64,000 nucleotides of DNA from Allopusillimonas sp008369125 (GCF_008369125.1 NZ_VOAY01000003.1:496001-560000); one strand, 5' to 3'; counted from the stretch's first letter, positions 53,499-62,497 are shown. The notes: generated by a model not told the origin, from the letters alone. A program made the numbers and translations.

Positions 53499-54854
53499 AT
53501 GAATTGGAAGCGCTCCAGCCTGCTCGGCTACCTGCTACCTATCCTCACCATTATCATTCTGACCATATTGCTAACGCTGACGCTGCTGCGTTTGGCAAGC
53601 GTGCAGCAAGATATGCGCACCAATGTCAGCGCAAATATGGTTTGGGTCACTTACCAGGCCCACACAGAAAGCCTGCTGCTGCGCGACGCCATCTACCAAC
53701 ATGCCACAGACCCCGAGGCCCCCAACACCATCGTCTTTCGCTACGACATTTTTCTTAGCCGGCTGCATCTGCTAAACCAGGGCCCACAGGAGCGTCAGCT
53801 GGAAGAGATAGGCATAAGCGCAAAGCTTGCCGCCCCTATCGCCGCCATAATTGACGCAGAAAGCTGGTTCAAAACCGCAGAATTCACCAATTTAAACAAC
53901 CTGCGTCGGATGCAGCAGCTACTTGCTCCCTTCAACGACCTGATCAAAGATGCATCCACCAAAGCCATGGTGGCGCAATGGAACGAAGTTGGCGACCGGC
54001 TTGATGCCTATCGCAATGCCGTGCTAACGCTGATTATGCTGATGATAGGCATATGGCTTTGCAGCGCCGCTATCTCCATACAGCTTCTGCTATCACTAAA
54101 GAAAGCACGCGAAAATGAAAGCATCAAACTACGTGAGATCAGCCTTACAAAACAGCTTGAGACCGAACGCAGAGTAAGCGAGCTGTACCGTAGCTTTGGC
54201 TCCATGGTGTCGCATCAGTTTCGCACGCCGCTGGCCATTATCGACGCAAGCATGCAGCGGTTGATACGCAGCGGCAGCAAGATGAGTGTAGATGACATCA
54301 CACGGCGGGCAACTAAAGTGCGGTCGGCATCGCTACGCCTCACCAATCTCATCGACAGCATTCTTGCCGCAGACCGATTCCTCGATAACGTCAGCGCCCA
54401 GATGCAACGTTACGGGTATACCTCACTGATACACCAGGCTATTGCTGAACAGCTGGCCCACACACCAAATCGCCACATCCACTTCCACGACAAAACTCAG
54501 GGTGATATCGCACTCATACTCTGCGACCCATTACTTACCGGGCAAATACTGAGCAATTTTCTGTCCAATGCCATTAAATACTCAGAACCTAACCAACCGG
54601 TCGATGTCGAGTTACGCCGTGAGGGCCCATGGTTGATATGCGTAGTACGCGACCAGGGACGGGGTATCCATCCCGACGACCTGCCGCATGTTCTGCAGCG
54701 CTACTACCGCGCGAAGACAGCTTCCGACAAAGACGGAACCGGCATAGGCTTGTATATCGCCTCAACATTGGCAACCATGCAGCAGGCAGAGATCCGAGTC
54801 GCCTCTGTTTTTGGCGAAGGCTCGCAGTTCAGCCTCAGGTTTCGCGCGGCCTAG
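53499..54854 (+). CDS. Orphan membrane sensor histidine kinase
   Basis: 451 aa. Membrane helix 1 is about residues 9-30, then a periplasmic sensor of about 140 residues with no domain I recognise, and helix 2 is about 174-198. A HisKA domain follows with phospho-accepting His239 (SMVSHQFRTPLA). The HATPase domain has the N box (SNFLSNAIKYSEP), G1 (VRDQGRGI) and G2 (DGTGIGLYIAS). No response regulator gene is adjacent, so the partner must be elsewhere. Signal unknown. Confidence 0.92.
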   Translation: MNWKRSSLLGYLLPILTIIILTILLTLTLLRLASVQQDMRTNVSANMVWVTYQAHTESLLLRDAIYQHATDPEAPNTIVFRYDIFLSRLHLLNQGPQERQLEEIGISAKLAAPIAAIIDAESWFKTAEFTNLNNLRRMQQLLAPFNDLIKDASTKAMVAQWNEVGDRLDAYRNAVLTLIMLMIGIWLCSAAISIQLLLSLKKARENESIKLREISLTKQLETERRVSELYRSFGSMVSHQFRTPLAIIDASMQRLIRSGSKMSVDDITRRATKVRSASLRLTNLIDSILAADRFLDNVSAQMQRYGYTSLIHQAIAEQLAHTPNRHIHFHDKTQGDIALILCDPLLTGQILSNFLSNAIKYSEPNQPVDVELRREGPWLICVVRDQGRGIHPDDLPHVLQRYYRAKTASDKDGTGIGLYIASTLATMQQAEIRVASVFGEGSQFSLRFRAA

Positions 54855-54967
54855 CTCATCGGCCCCGTCTGTTTGAACGGTGTCATTTCATATGCTTTCG
54901 TTTAGCATCAAGCGTTTGAGAATTCTGCATTGCGCCACTGCAAAAAAAGAACGGAGCTCACACACTG

Positions 54968-55534
54968 ATGCAAATGAAAAAACTATTATCCACAGGGTTG
55001 ATCTACTCCATCAGCATCGCGGCGGCAATCGGCGTCACCCATGATGCCTCTGCCCAAAAACTCGAAAAACGTCTGCCCGGCTTATGGGAGATTCAACTTG
55101 GAGAGTCGCCCCTTACTGCCATGTTGGAGTCTATGCAGAAAAGCCTGGCGAAATTGCCGGCAGCCCAGCGCAAGCAGATGGAAGAAATGATGAAAGGCTC
55201 TGGCGCATCACTCTCCAAGCCTGGTGTCATTCAGCAATGTGTGACACCTGAAATGGCAGCACGCGATTTCGAGATGCACAATGACGACCCGAACATGCAG
55301 TGCACCACATCCTACAAGCCCGTGTCCAGTAGTGAAGGCCGTTTCACCTACGTATGCAAGCAGGATGGCGACAATTTGAAGGGTGAAGGTCGTATCTGGG
55401 ACGCAAGCGCCAAGCACTACAAAAGTGAAATGACCATGCAAGGGATTTCAGACGGAAAACCTCGCACCATGACCATCTCGCAAACTGCTCAATGGGTGGG
55501 GCCCGACTGCCCCGCAAGTTTAAAAACGCCGTGA
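54968..55534 (+). CDS. DUF3617-family exported protein
   Basis: 188 aa. The N-terminal signal peptide is cleaved near ASA-QKLE. The family pattern GLWEIQL at the start of the mature protein, a helical spacer (PAAQRKQMEEMMKG), then QQCVTPEMAA with paired Cys and CTTSYKPVS... fits DUF3617, a periplasmic family of unknown function common in proteobacteria. It has several Cys that may form disulfides. It stands between the sensor kinase gene and a membrane-protein gene on the same strand. Confidence 0.8.
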   Translation: MQMKKLLSTGLIYSISIAAAIGVTHDASAQKLEKRLPGLWEIQLGESPLTAMLESMQKSLAKLPAAQRKQMEEMMKGSGASLSKPGVIQQCVTPEMAARDFEMHNDDPNMQCTTSYKPVSSSEGRFTYVCKQDGDNLKGEGRIWDASAKHYKSEMTMQGISDGKPRTMTISQTAQWVGPDCPASLKTP

Positions 55535-55597
55535 GCCGCACCATAATGCGTCTCCGGCATCCGTGTTCAACACCACCTTCTTGCCTGGAGTAACCGC

Positions 55598-56596
55598 ATG
55601 TGGGATTTCAGTCTACGCCGATCTTTGACGCTCATGGTACAGACCATGCCTTTCATTCTTTTGCGCTGCGTTGTCTATTTTGGCATCGCACTGGCCTACA
55701 TACTCTTTACAGGCATGGGCGCGGGCGTAGGCTGGGGTATAGGCGCGCTGGGTGACGAAGGCTTTCAGACATCTGCATCTATTTGGGGTGGCGTTGCCGG
55801 GTTCGGCATCACGGCAGCCATACTGTATTTCCTGCGAGAATATCTGCTTTACATGGTGAAGGCCGGGCATATTGCCGTTCTGGTAAACCTGATCGATGGG
55901 CAACCCCTGCCCGAAGGTCGTTCGCAGATTGCGCATGCCCAGCAAATCGTCAAAAGCCGCTACGCGCAGGCTAATGTGCTGTTCGCCCTCGATCAGATCG
56001 TCAAGGGCGTTATCGCTGCCATCACCGGGTTGGTACAAGGCGTTGCTTCCATTTTGCCCATACCGGGTATATCTCAGCTAATGGGTCTGGTGCGTGCCTT
56101 TCTGCGACTGGCTGTCGGCCTGATCGATGAGGTCATTCTTGCCTATGCCATTCGAACCGAAAGCCAGAACCCATGGTCATCGGCACAAACTGCGCTGGTT
56201 CTTTATGGCCAGAACGGCAAGAACATGCTCAAGAATGCCGCATGGCTTGCCATTTTCACGTATGGGCTGTCGTTTCTGGTGTTTCTGGCAATGCTTGCGC
56301 CAGCAGCAGCGGTGGTTTACATGATTCCGGGGGCATGGTCAGCGGGCGGCTTTCTGTTTGCGCTGGTGTTCGCCTGGGCCATAAAAGCCGCACTCATTGA
56401 GCCTTTTGCGATTGCATGCATGTTGCAAGCGTACTTTAAGGCCATTGAAGGCCAGCAACCCGATCCAGAATGGGAAGCCCGTATCGATGGCGTTTCGGGA
56501 AAATTCAGAAAACTCAAAGACAAAGCAGCTGACTGGGCACGTGGCAACACACCGGACGACGATGCCGAGCCAGCCCGCGCAGGAACCGGCCCATGA
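55598..56596 (+). CDS. Conserved polytopic membrane protein of unknown function
   Basis: 332 aa, first of a coupled pair. Roughly 5-7 membrane helices: one pair near residues 15-45 and 55-85, glycine-rich amphipathic helices around 135-180, and two more at 215-250 and 250-275. The last 55 residues are polar and charged (WEARIDGVSGKFRKLKDKAA ...), probably cytoplasmic. I do not recognise a named family. Its TGA overlaps the ATG of the next gene, so the two proteins are likely made together. Confidence 0.75.
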   Translation: MWDFSLRRSLTLMVQTMPFILLRCVVYFGIALAYILFTGMGAGVGWGIGALGDEGFQTSASIWGGVAGFGITAAILYFLREYLLYMVKAGHIAVLVNLIDGQPLPEGRSQIAHAQQIVKSRYAQANVLFALDQIVKGVIAAITGLVQGVASILPIPGISQLMGLVRAFLRLAVGLIDEVILAYAIRTESQNPWSSAQTALVLYGQNGKNMLKNAAWLAIFTYGLSFLVFLAMLAPAAAVVYMIPGAWSAGGFLFALVFAWAIKAALIEPFAIACMLQAYFKAIEGQQPDPEWEARIDGVSGKFRKLKDKAADWARGNTPDDDAEPARAGTGP

Positions 56597-57549
56597 AAAA
56601 ACTTTGGTTAGCACCCGTCGTAATGCTGTTTATGAGCAGCATGCCGATTACTTCACCAGCAGCCAATCCGCTGCATCAGGCCATGGCCGCGCTACAGCCG
56701 CATGCCGAGGCCTTTGCGCAAGCACCCGGCTATGTCATGGTGGATACAGAGAAACTCATTGACGACAATTATTACTCATCCAAAAACTTTCCAGGTATTC
56801 AAAGTAGATCGTCCGTTTTCTTGCCCGATGCAAACCTTGATGCCGTAACTCGCGCCATTTTGCTTCTGGAAGCAAGGGAAATTGCCCTGCCGCGTGTACG
56901 TTACCGCATCACTTACAGCATGCAGCACGACGAAAACATACCCGAAGCGCAACAGGCTTACATAGACGTACGTCGCTATAACCTGGGCCCGCAATTACGC
57001 GAAGAACTCGTCGAATCCATAGGTGCAGAGTACGTGGCCAGCCCTAAAGAGTTCGGCGTCGGGCCGCACGTAAACTGGCGCTTTGTCATGTCACCCATGA
57101 TGGGCATGATGGCCGATGCACGATACGCCAGCCGGCGTGAACTTACAGACAAACAGGCACGGGCCGATGACTGCCTGGGTGAGTCCTGTCTTTCAACGTT
57201 AGACCCTACCGGGCCTGAACTTGCTCCAACAACGCTGTCAGCACCAAAACTCGAAACCCCGCAATACCGGTACACTGCTGACGGTGTGGCGCGCCCTGCT
57301 CATGTTGCGCATGCGTTGTGGACAAGCGTCTCGTCAGAAGGCATGGACCCTTTACCCTATCAGAAAGATAACCCCCAGTTCACCTTCGTTATTTCCATGA
57401 ATGTCGTTGGACAAGAAAATACCGCCATAGGCATGGTCCGACAGAATATGGTTATGGATGACGCTATAGCCAAGATCTGGACACAGCGTCTGGAAGTGGC
57501 TGGCGTAGAACCAGAGTTTAAAAAGTTTTCTGTACCACGAACCCGCTAA
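56593..57549 (+). CDS. Exported protein of unknown function
   Basis: 318 aa; signal peptide (KKLWLAPVVMLFMSSMPITSPAA) cleaved near residue 24. The mature protein is soluble and mixed alpha/beta, with no motif that I recognise. One close Cys pair (DCLGESC) is in the middle and could form a disulfide. It is translationally coupled (4-bp overlap) to the upstream membrane protein, suggesting a membrane-periplasm partnership. Confidence 0.75.
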   Translation: MKKLWLAPVVMLFMSSMPITSPAANPLHQAMAALQPHAEAFAQAPGYVMVDTEKLIDDNYYSSKNFPGIQSRSSVFLPDANLDAVTRAILLLEAREIALPRVRYRITYSMQHDENIPEAQQAYIDVRRYNLGPQLREELVESIGAEYVASPKEFGVGPHVNWRFVMSPMMGMMADARYASRRELTDKQARADDCLGESCLSTLDPTGPELAPTTLSAPKLETPQYRYTADGVARPAHVAHALWTSVSSEGMDPLPYQKDNPQFTFVISMNVVGQENTAIGMVRQNMVMDDAIAKIWTQRLEVAGVEPEFKKFSVPRTR

Positions 57550-57579
57550 AAAAGCTGTGTGTCAGCACACTTTCAAACT

Positions 57580-58131
57580 ATGCTCCAGACAACACCCTCG
57601 CGCTTACTATTAATTTTTGCAATCTTATTCAGCATGGCGGGCTGCGCCAGTATGTCGGAGAAAGATTGTCTTACCGCAAACTGGCAAGATCAGGGCTACC
57701 GCGACGGTCGCGACGGCCTACCGCTGAGCCGTATAGAAGACCATCGCGAGGCCTGTGGCAAAGTGGGGATCGTACCCGACGCTCGCCAATACCAGACAGG
57801 AAGAGCAATTGGAATACGCGAATACTGCACACCTGATCGTGCACTAGAAGAAGGCCGTCAAGGCAGACCGTACCGCAACGCTTGCCCCGCAAATCTCGAA
57901 AGACAGTTTCTGCAATTTCATCAGGCAGGAAAACGTATCTACGACGCTGAACAATATGTCGACTCGCTCAATTCGCAGTCACGTCAGCTTCAACAACAAC
58001 TAGACAAAGAAAAAAGCACATCCAAACGCAAGCAGCTGCGCAACGAACTCAGAGATCTTGACCGCCGCCTGCAACGTGCGCGCGATGATGTAGCACGGCA
58101 GGCTTCTTCTGTGCCGACCCCAGCAAGGTAA
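57580..58131 (+). CDS. DUF2799-family lipoprotein
   Basis: 183 aa from ATG 57580; a GTG at 57559 is an alternative. A lipoprotein signal with lipobox SMAGC at residues 18-22 is followed by the DUF2799 pattern: DCLTANWQDQGYRDGRDGL, EDHREACGKVGI, YQTGRAIGIREYC and NACP. The C-terminal 70 residues are a charged coiled coil (LNSQSRQLQQQLDKEKSTSKRK). Probably anchored in the outer membrane; function unknown. It follows the exported-protein gene closely on the same strand. Confidence 0.85.
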   Translation: MLQTTPSRLLLIFAILFSMAGCASMSEKDCLTANWQDQGYRDGRDGLPLSRIEDHREACGKVGIVPDARQYQTGRAIGIREYCTPDRALEEGRQGRPYRNACPANLERQFLQFHQAGKRIYDAEQYVDSLNSQSRQLQQQLDKEKSTSKRKQLRNELRDLDRRLQRARDDVARQASSVPTPAR

Positions 58132-58174
58132 GCCTGCGTTGCGGTCAGCCACCTGACTTGGTACTCTTAGTGCA

Positions 58175-58948
58175 ATGATGCCAAGAACAATCTCACATTG
58201 CGCTATGCCCAGTTGCCCAACCCCTCAAACCCATACCTCGTTGGTGCGCCGACTGGCGTCCAAACACCATGCGCTACGGTGGCTGCTGGCAAGTGCCATG
58301 CTGTCATTACTGGTGGCCTGCGGCACCACCACCACCCAGCCTGTGGCGTCGGGTCAGTACCGCGTTGTGTCAGGCGACACACTCAGCAAAATTGCGCGCC
58401 AGCACGGCCAAAGCGTGCAATCGCTCATGAAAATGAACAGCATCAGCAACCCCAATCGCCTTGAGGTAGGGCAAGTATTGCGTGTTCAAGGGTCGGGGGT
58501 CGCTACGTCTCGCCCGGCACCAACGCCTTCCAGCGGGGTATCGGTAACACCCACACCCAGTGCGTCAGCCAGGTCTGGTGCTGCGGGTATATCGCTAGCC
58601 TGGCCTGCTGAAGGCAATGTCAATCGCGGCCTGAAAGGCCCGAGCCCATACGGGCTGTACATCATCAACAAGGTGGGCACGCCCATCAAATCTGTAGCCG
58701 ACGGCAAGGTCGTCTATGCAGGTAACGGCTTACGTGGCTATGGCAACCTTGTCATCGTAAACCATGCTTCCAGCTACCTCAGCGTCTATGCGCACAACCG
58801 CTCGATCACGGTCAAAGAAGGCCAGTCGGTACGACAGGGGCAAAAAATTGCCGAAATGGGTAGCTCCGAAAGCAAACAGGTAGGTCTGTACTTCGAGTTG
58901 CGACACAATGGCAAGTCGGTCAACGCCAATAGTTACCTGCCTAAATAG
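58175..58948 (+). CDS. nlpD: NlpD-like murein hydrolase activator (LysM + LytM lipoprotein)
   Basis: 257 aa. A lipoprotein signal with lipobox LLVAC follows an N-terminal extension, so the true start may be one of the internal Met codons. A LysM domain (YRVVSGDTLSKIARQHGQSVQSLMKMN, about 62-105) is followed by a Pro/Ser/Thr linker and an M23/LytM domain. The zinc-ligand His of HxxxD is absent (KGPSPYGLYI), as in NlpD/EnvC activators that stimulate amidases but are not peptidases. Probably activates AmiC-type amidases in daughter-cell separation. Confidence 0.85.
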   Translation: MMPRTISHCAMPSCPTPQTHTSLVRRLASKHHALRWLLASAMLSLLVACGTTTTQPVASGQYRVVSGDTLSKIARQHGQSVQSLMKMNSISNPNRLEVGQVLRVQGSGVATSRPAPTPSSGVSVTPTPSASARSGAAGISLAWPAEGNVNRGLKGPSPYGLYIINKVGTPIKSVADGKVVYAGNGLRGYGNLVIVNHASSYLSVYAHNRSITVKEGQSVRQGQKIAEMGSSESKQVGLYFELRHNGKSVNANSYLPK

Positions 58949-58977
58949 GCCAGGCACCGTCCAACTTCGGTGCTGGC
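58949..58977. terminator. Hairpin between convergent nlpD and ada
   Basis: gcca(g)gcaccg / cggtgctggc with one bulged base and an 8-nt loop, followed by AAAA on the plus strand and hence preceded by U on the minus transcript. Modest candidate terminator. Confidence 0.4.
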
Positions 58978-59070
58978 AAAACAGCTTTCGACAATAAAAC
59001 ATTACTGTTGTCTTTATCAGGTAATAGCCGACTGTGCCGGATATCTGCAACAGCGCCCCCCTCAAGCGCG

Positions 59071-60168
59071 TTATCCACAGCCTGATTGTTCTCGCAGCAA
59101 CAGCGCTCGTTTACGGTCTATGCCCCACCGATACCCTGACAAATCACCACCGCGGCGAACCACGCGATGGCACGGTATGGCAACCGCTAACAAATTGGCA
59201 CCACAGGCCTGCCCCACTGCCCGCACGGCTTTTGGCGAGCCAATGCGCTCGGCAATCTCAGAATAGGTGGCAGTTTCGCCCGCAGGTATTTGCTGCAGCG
59301 CCTGCCACACCCGCTGCTGAAACGCGGTGCCTCGCACATCCAATGGAAGATCCAGCCCCAGGCTAGGCTGCTCGACAAACCCCACTACGCTTGCAACCAG
59401 CTCATCAAACTCAGGCTCAGAACCAGTAAGTTCAGCCTTGGGAAACCGGTCTTGAAGATCACGCACAAGTTGGTCAGCATCATCACCCAGCGAAATGGCG
59501 CAAATTCCTCGCACGCTCTGGGCGACTAAAATAGCCCCTAACGAACACTGCCCCACGGCAAACCGAATGCGCGTGTTGGCGCCCCCGCCACGCCAGTCAC
59601 GCGGGCTCATACCCAGCAGGGCGTCTGACTGTTCATAAAATCGGCTCGATGCATTAAAGCCTGCGTCGTAAATGGCGTCGGTGACCGTTGCAGACCCAAG
59701 CAGTTCATCACGCAGCCGTCGTGCCCGTGCTGCGTCAGCATAGGCTTTAGGGGTAAGGCCTGTTTCAGCCTTGAATACCCGATGAAAATGCCATGGGCTA
59801 AGGCCAGCTCCCTCGGCTAGCTCCTCAAGGGCGGGTGGGCTCTCTGCCTGCTCAATGTGCCGGCAAGCCTGCGCGACCAAACGCGCGCGCTGCGCACTCG
59901 CCGCCGTTTGATCCGCTGCCAGGCGCTGACTGGCACGATACCCCGCCGCCTCGGCGGCTTCGGCAGAATCAAAAAATTCGATATTCTCGCGCCGGGGCAG
60001 ACGCGATGCCGCACTGGGTCTGCAATACACCCCTGTAGTGCGGACACCATAAACAAAGTGCCCATCAGCTTTGGCATCACGTGCCTGCACGGCGGCCCAG
60101 CGCACATCCTCGCTGCCATAAGGCAGCACAGGTACACGCGCTGTCGTAGCCGGTAAAAGTGTGGACAT
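59071..60168 (-). CDS. ada: Ada-like O6-methylguanine-DNA methyltransferase/regulator with degenerate metal site
   Basis: 365 aa: N-terminal Ada metal-binding fold, AraC-type HTH (about residues 105-190), and a C-terminal methyltransferase with active Cys333 (AIPCHRVV). The C-terminal half should repair O6-methylguanine. In E. coli Ada four Cys bind zinc (38, 42, 69, 72). Here the first is kept as C49 (VYCRPS), but the others are A53, S80 and L83 (RASQRL). The surrounding VRTTGVYCRPS and ENIEFF framework is preserved, so these look like true replacements. Phosphotriester repair and methylation-triggered activation are therefore doubtful. No Ada box was recognised upstream. Confidence 0.9.
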   Translation of the reverse strand: MSTLLPATTARVPVLPYGSEDVRWAAVQARDAKADGHFVYGVRTTGVYCRPSAASRLPRRENIEFFDSAEAAEAAGYRASQRLAADQTAASAQRARLVAQACRHIEQAESPPALEELAEGAGLSPWHFHRVFKAETGLTPKAYADAARARRLRDELLGSATVTDAIYDAGFNASSRFYEQSDALLGMSPRDWRGGGANTRIRFAVGQCSLGAILVAQSVRGICAISLGDDADQLVRDLQDRFPKAELTGSEPEFDELVASVVGFVEQPSLGLDLPLDVRGTAFQQRVWQALQQIPAGETATYSEIAERIGSPKAVRAVGQACGANLLAVAIPCHRVVRRGGDLSGYRWGIDRKRALLLREQSGCG

Positions 60169-60263
60169 GAAACCCCCGCATAATTAAATCAACAAGAATG
60201 GCTATACGATAAAGCCAAATCCGCTGGCGGGATTCTCGTTTCTTGCGTCTGAATTCCTGCCTC

Positions 60264-60545
60264 TCAGCGTCGCATTAAAACTGACCTGGATGCCGTCAAC
60301 GCGCCTAGCCGTCGATAAAATGTACTTCTATGCACGCCCAGTTCTCGTGCAACGCGGCTTACATTTCCATCATACTGTTCTAACGCCCGGCGCACACGCT
60401 TGCCAGTAACACGCTAATGACGTGCCCGAGCAACGTCACAACGATATTCATTGATGGTTCTGCTATGGTAAACATCGAGATCTTCTACGTCCCGACGGCT
60501 AATCCCGTCACCCTTCAGAGCAAAACACCCGAAATGGCATCGCAT
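60264..60545 (-). pseudogene. Remnant of a sigma-54-dependent (NtrC/AcoR-type) regulator C terminus
   Basis: The minus-strand frame ends with a typical Fis-type HTH: RRALEQYDGNVSRVARELGV followed by HRSTFYRRLG. The same frame upstream reads MRCHFGCFALKGDGISRRDV then EDLDVYHSRTINEY, but an in-frame TAG lies at 60416-60414, between linker and HTH. No AAA+ domain is present. It is a leftover of a larger enhancer-binding protein gene between ada and the PACE pump gene. Most of this 458-bp gap is this remnant. Confidence 0.72.
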
Positions 60546-60626
60546 TAACGCGACTGCAACCCAACGCGATACACTGCTGCAGTGCATCATATCGATACGG
60601 CACGCTACACATTACGGAATCATTTC

Positions 60627-61091
60627 ATGCAGGGCATTAAACGAAAACTCGTCTACGTTTCGTTTTACGAGCTTATCGCTGTAGCAATCACCAGCCTGGG
60701 GTTGGCACTACTTACCGATCGCGGCCTTTCACACGCCGCCGTCGCGGGCGTAGCTTCTTCCATGATTGCCATAGCCTGGAACCTAACCTACAACACCTTG
60801 TTCGAGTTATGGGAATCGCGGCAGACCAAGCGTGGCCGTGGTTTTTTGCGACGTGTCGCACACGCCGCCGGTTTTGAATTGGGCTTGGTCATAATGCTAG
60901 TGCCCCTGTTCGCCTGGTGGCTAGACCTTACCCTGTGGCATGCATTTGTGCTGGATATCGGGCTGATTGTTTTCTTTCTGATCTACACATTTTTGTTTAA
61001 CCTGGTGTTCGATCATTTGTTCGGTTTGCCGGCCTCTGCGCAGCCTAAGCCCCAAAGCACAGAACCCCAACCCTGTAGCAGCCACTCCTAA
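60627..61091 (+). CDS. PACE-family multidrug efflux transporter (AceI-like)
   Basis: 154 aa from ATG 60627. Two bacterial transmembrane-pair domains in tandem give four helices: KRKLVYVSFYELIAVAITSLGLA, then NLTYNTLFELWESR, and FELGLVIMLVPLFAWWL with NLVFDHLFGLP as the matching second repeat. The conserved Glu in helix 1 (YELIA), essential in AceI proton-coupled chlorhexidine efflux, is present. Substrates are probably cationic biocides or polyamines, inferred from family. Confidence 0.9.
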   Translation: MQGIKRKLVYVSFYELIAVAITSLGLALLTDRGLSHAAVAGVASSMIAIAWNLTYNTLFELWESRQTKRGRGFLRRVAHAAGFELGLVIMLVPLFAWWLDLTLWHAFVLDIGLIVFFLIYTFLFNLVFDHLFGLPASAQPKPQSTEPQPCSSHS

Positions 61092-61128
61092 AACCCTTGG
61101 CAGCATTTGCCCCGCCGTCGTTTGCGCT

Positions 61129-61159
61129 GCCACGCGCAGGAGCACGCTCCTCGCGTGGC
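61129..61159. terminator. Hairpin between convergent PACE and dadA-like genes
   Basis: gccacgcg(c)aggag / ctcctcgcgtggc with a 4-nt loop, 13 bp plus one bulge, no long U-tract. A second small hairpin (agcac-gtt-gtgct, 61166-61178) follows at once. Confidence 0.45.
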
Positions 61160-61181
61160 AACGTAAGCACGTTGTGCTGTC

Positions 61182-62441
61182 TTACGCCGCTTTGCTCAGG
61201 CCAGGCAAATCTTCGTCTACAAGCGCCGCTGCAAGCTGCGCCGTAGCGGCGGACAACGTCCACCCCAGATGACCATGGCCGGTGTTGTAATACACGCCCT
61301 GTTGACGTCCGCGCTGCACCCTGGGCATCATGTCTGGCATCATTGGTCGCAACCCGGCCCAAGGTGTCATGCGCGACGTTTCAACATTAAAGTTTTCATG
61401 CACCCAGCGCACCAGCGGGTCAATGCGATCGGCGCGAATATCCCGATTATCACCATTAAACTCTGCCGTACCGGCCACGCGAAAACGATCTTTACCAAGA
61501 CGCGACGTAACGATTTTGGCACGTTCATCCAGCAGGCTCACCCAAGGGGCCCCTGCAATACTGGCTTCGTCGTCCAGTTGTACGGTAATGGAATAACCCT
61601 TTACAGGGTAAATATTTAACCGGTCGCCACACATGGCCGCCAGACGGCGGCTACCAACACCTGCACAAATTACCACCGCATCAACATCGAGGCGCTCCGC
61701 ATCGTTACGCCTGCGTGTACCCGCTGACATCACGTCAGCCAACAACGCCGTAACACCGCCGTCACCAAACTGCATGTTTTCGATTTCTACGCCATGCCTG
61801 AACTCCACCCCATGCCGGGCGGCGGCCGCCGCCAAACCCCGCGTAAATCGGTGAATATCACCAGTTGCGTCAGAAGGCGTAAAAAACCCGCCGTAATACG
61901 TGCCCGTTAATGTAGGTTCAATATTACGAATTTCTTCGGGCGTAACGGCATAGCGCTCAAGCCCGCCCTTGAGCAGCAAAGTATTAGACCGTGCCGCCAC
62001 ATCAAAGCCCGCACGGTCGTGATACACATGCAAAATGCCGCGACGCTCAAGATTAAAGTCAATGTTTTCACGCTCGGCCATGTCATACAAATGCTGTCGT
62101 GCCTCTATGGCCATGCGTGTGGTGGCAACGGTATTTGTTCGATAATTTCGAATAGCACCCGCAAATTCAGCCAGCCAAGAATACTTATGCCATGAGGGCA
62201 ATGGGTTCAGCAACAATGGTGCATCTTTTTGCAGCATCCATTTAATGCCTTTGAGCAGTGTGCCTGGCTGATTCCAGACCTCGGCATTACTGGCCGACAG
62301 CTGCCCGCCATTGGCATAAGAGGTTTCCATGGCGGGATATAAATGACGATCAGCCACGACTACGTCGTGACCGTGCTGGTTAAGGGTATATGCAGTGGTA
62401 ATGCCGGTGATGCCGGCACCAATAACTAATACGCGAGACAT
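61182..62441 (-). CDS. dadA: D-amino-acid dehydrogenase (DadA-type FAD enzyme) under a glycine riboswitch
   Basis: 419 aa. The N-terminal FAD Rossmann motif VIGAGITGITTAYTL is followed by the DadA signature SYANGGQLSASNAEVWNQPG (about residues 41-60) and C-terminal TGHGHLGWTLSAATAQLAA. DadA-type enzymes oxidise D-amino acids to oxo acids and pass electrons to the respiratory chain. The tandem glycine riboswitch directly upstream suggests that this copy handles glycine or is induced by it. No alanine racemase gene adjoins it. A hairpin tgaacg-tatt-cgttca (62471-62486) lies in the leader between riboswitch and start. Confidence 0.92.
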   Translation of the reverse strand: MSRVLVIGAGITGITTAYTLNQHGHDVVVADRHLYPAMETSYANGGQLSASNAEVWNQPGTLLKGIKWMLQKDAPLLLNPLPSWHKYSWLAEFAGAIRNYRTNTVATTRMAIEARQHLYDMAERENIDFNLERRGILHVYHDRAGFDVAARSNTLLLKGGLERYAVTPEEIRNIEPTLTGTYYGGFFTPSDATGDIHRFTRGLAAAAARHGVEFRHGVEIENMQFGDGGVTALLADVMSAGTRRRNDAERLDVDAVVICAGVGSRRLAAMCGDRLNIYPVKGYSITVQLDDEASIAGAPWVSLLDERAKIVTSRLGKDRFRVAGTAEFNGDNRDIRADRIDPLVRWVHENFNVETSRMTPWAGLRPMMPDMMPRVQRGRQQGVYYNTGHGHLGWTLSAATAQLAAALVDEDLPGLSKAA

Positions 62442-62497
62442 AGGTGTTCCAAAGAAAGGGATGCAGATACTGAACGAATACGTTCAGCTCGTAGCCC

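Noticed and set aside
60545..60626. PACE protein starting upstream at 60582
   Set aside because: The 15 extra residues do not resemble the family N terminus; ATG 60627 (MQGIKRKL) fits.
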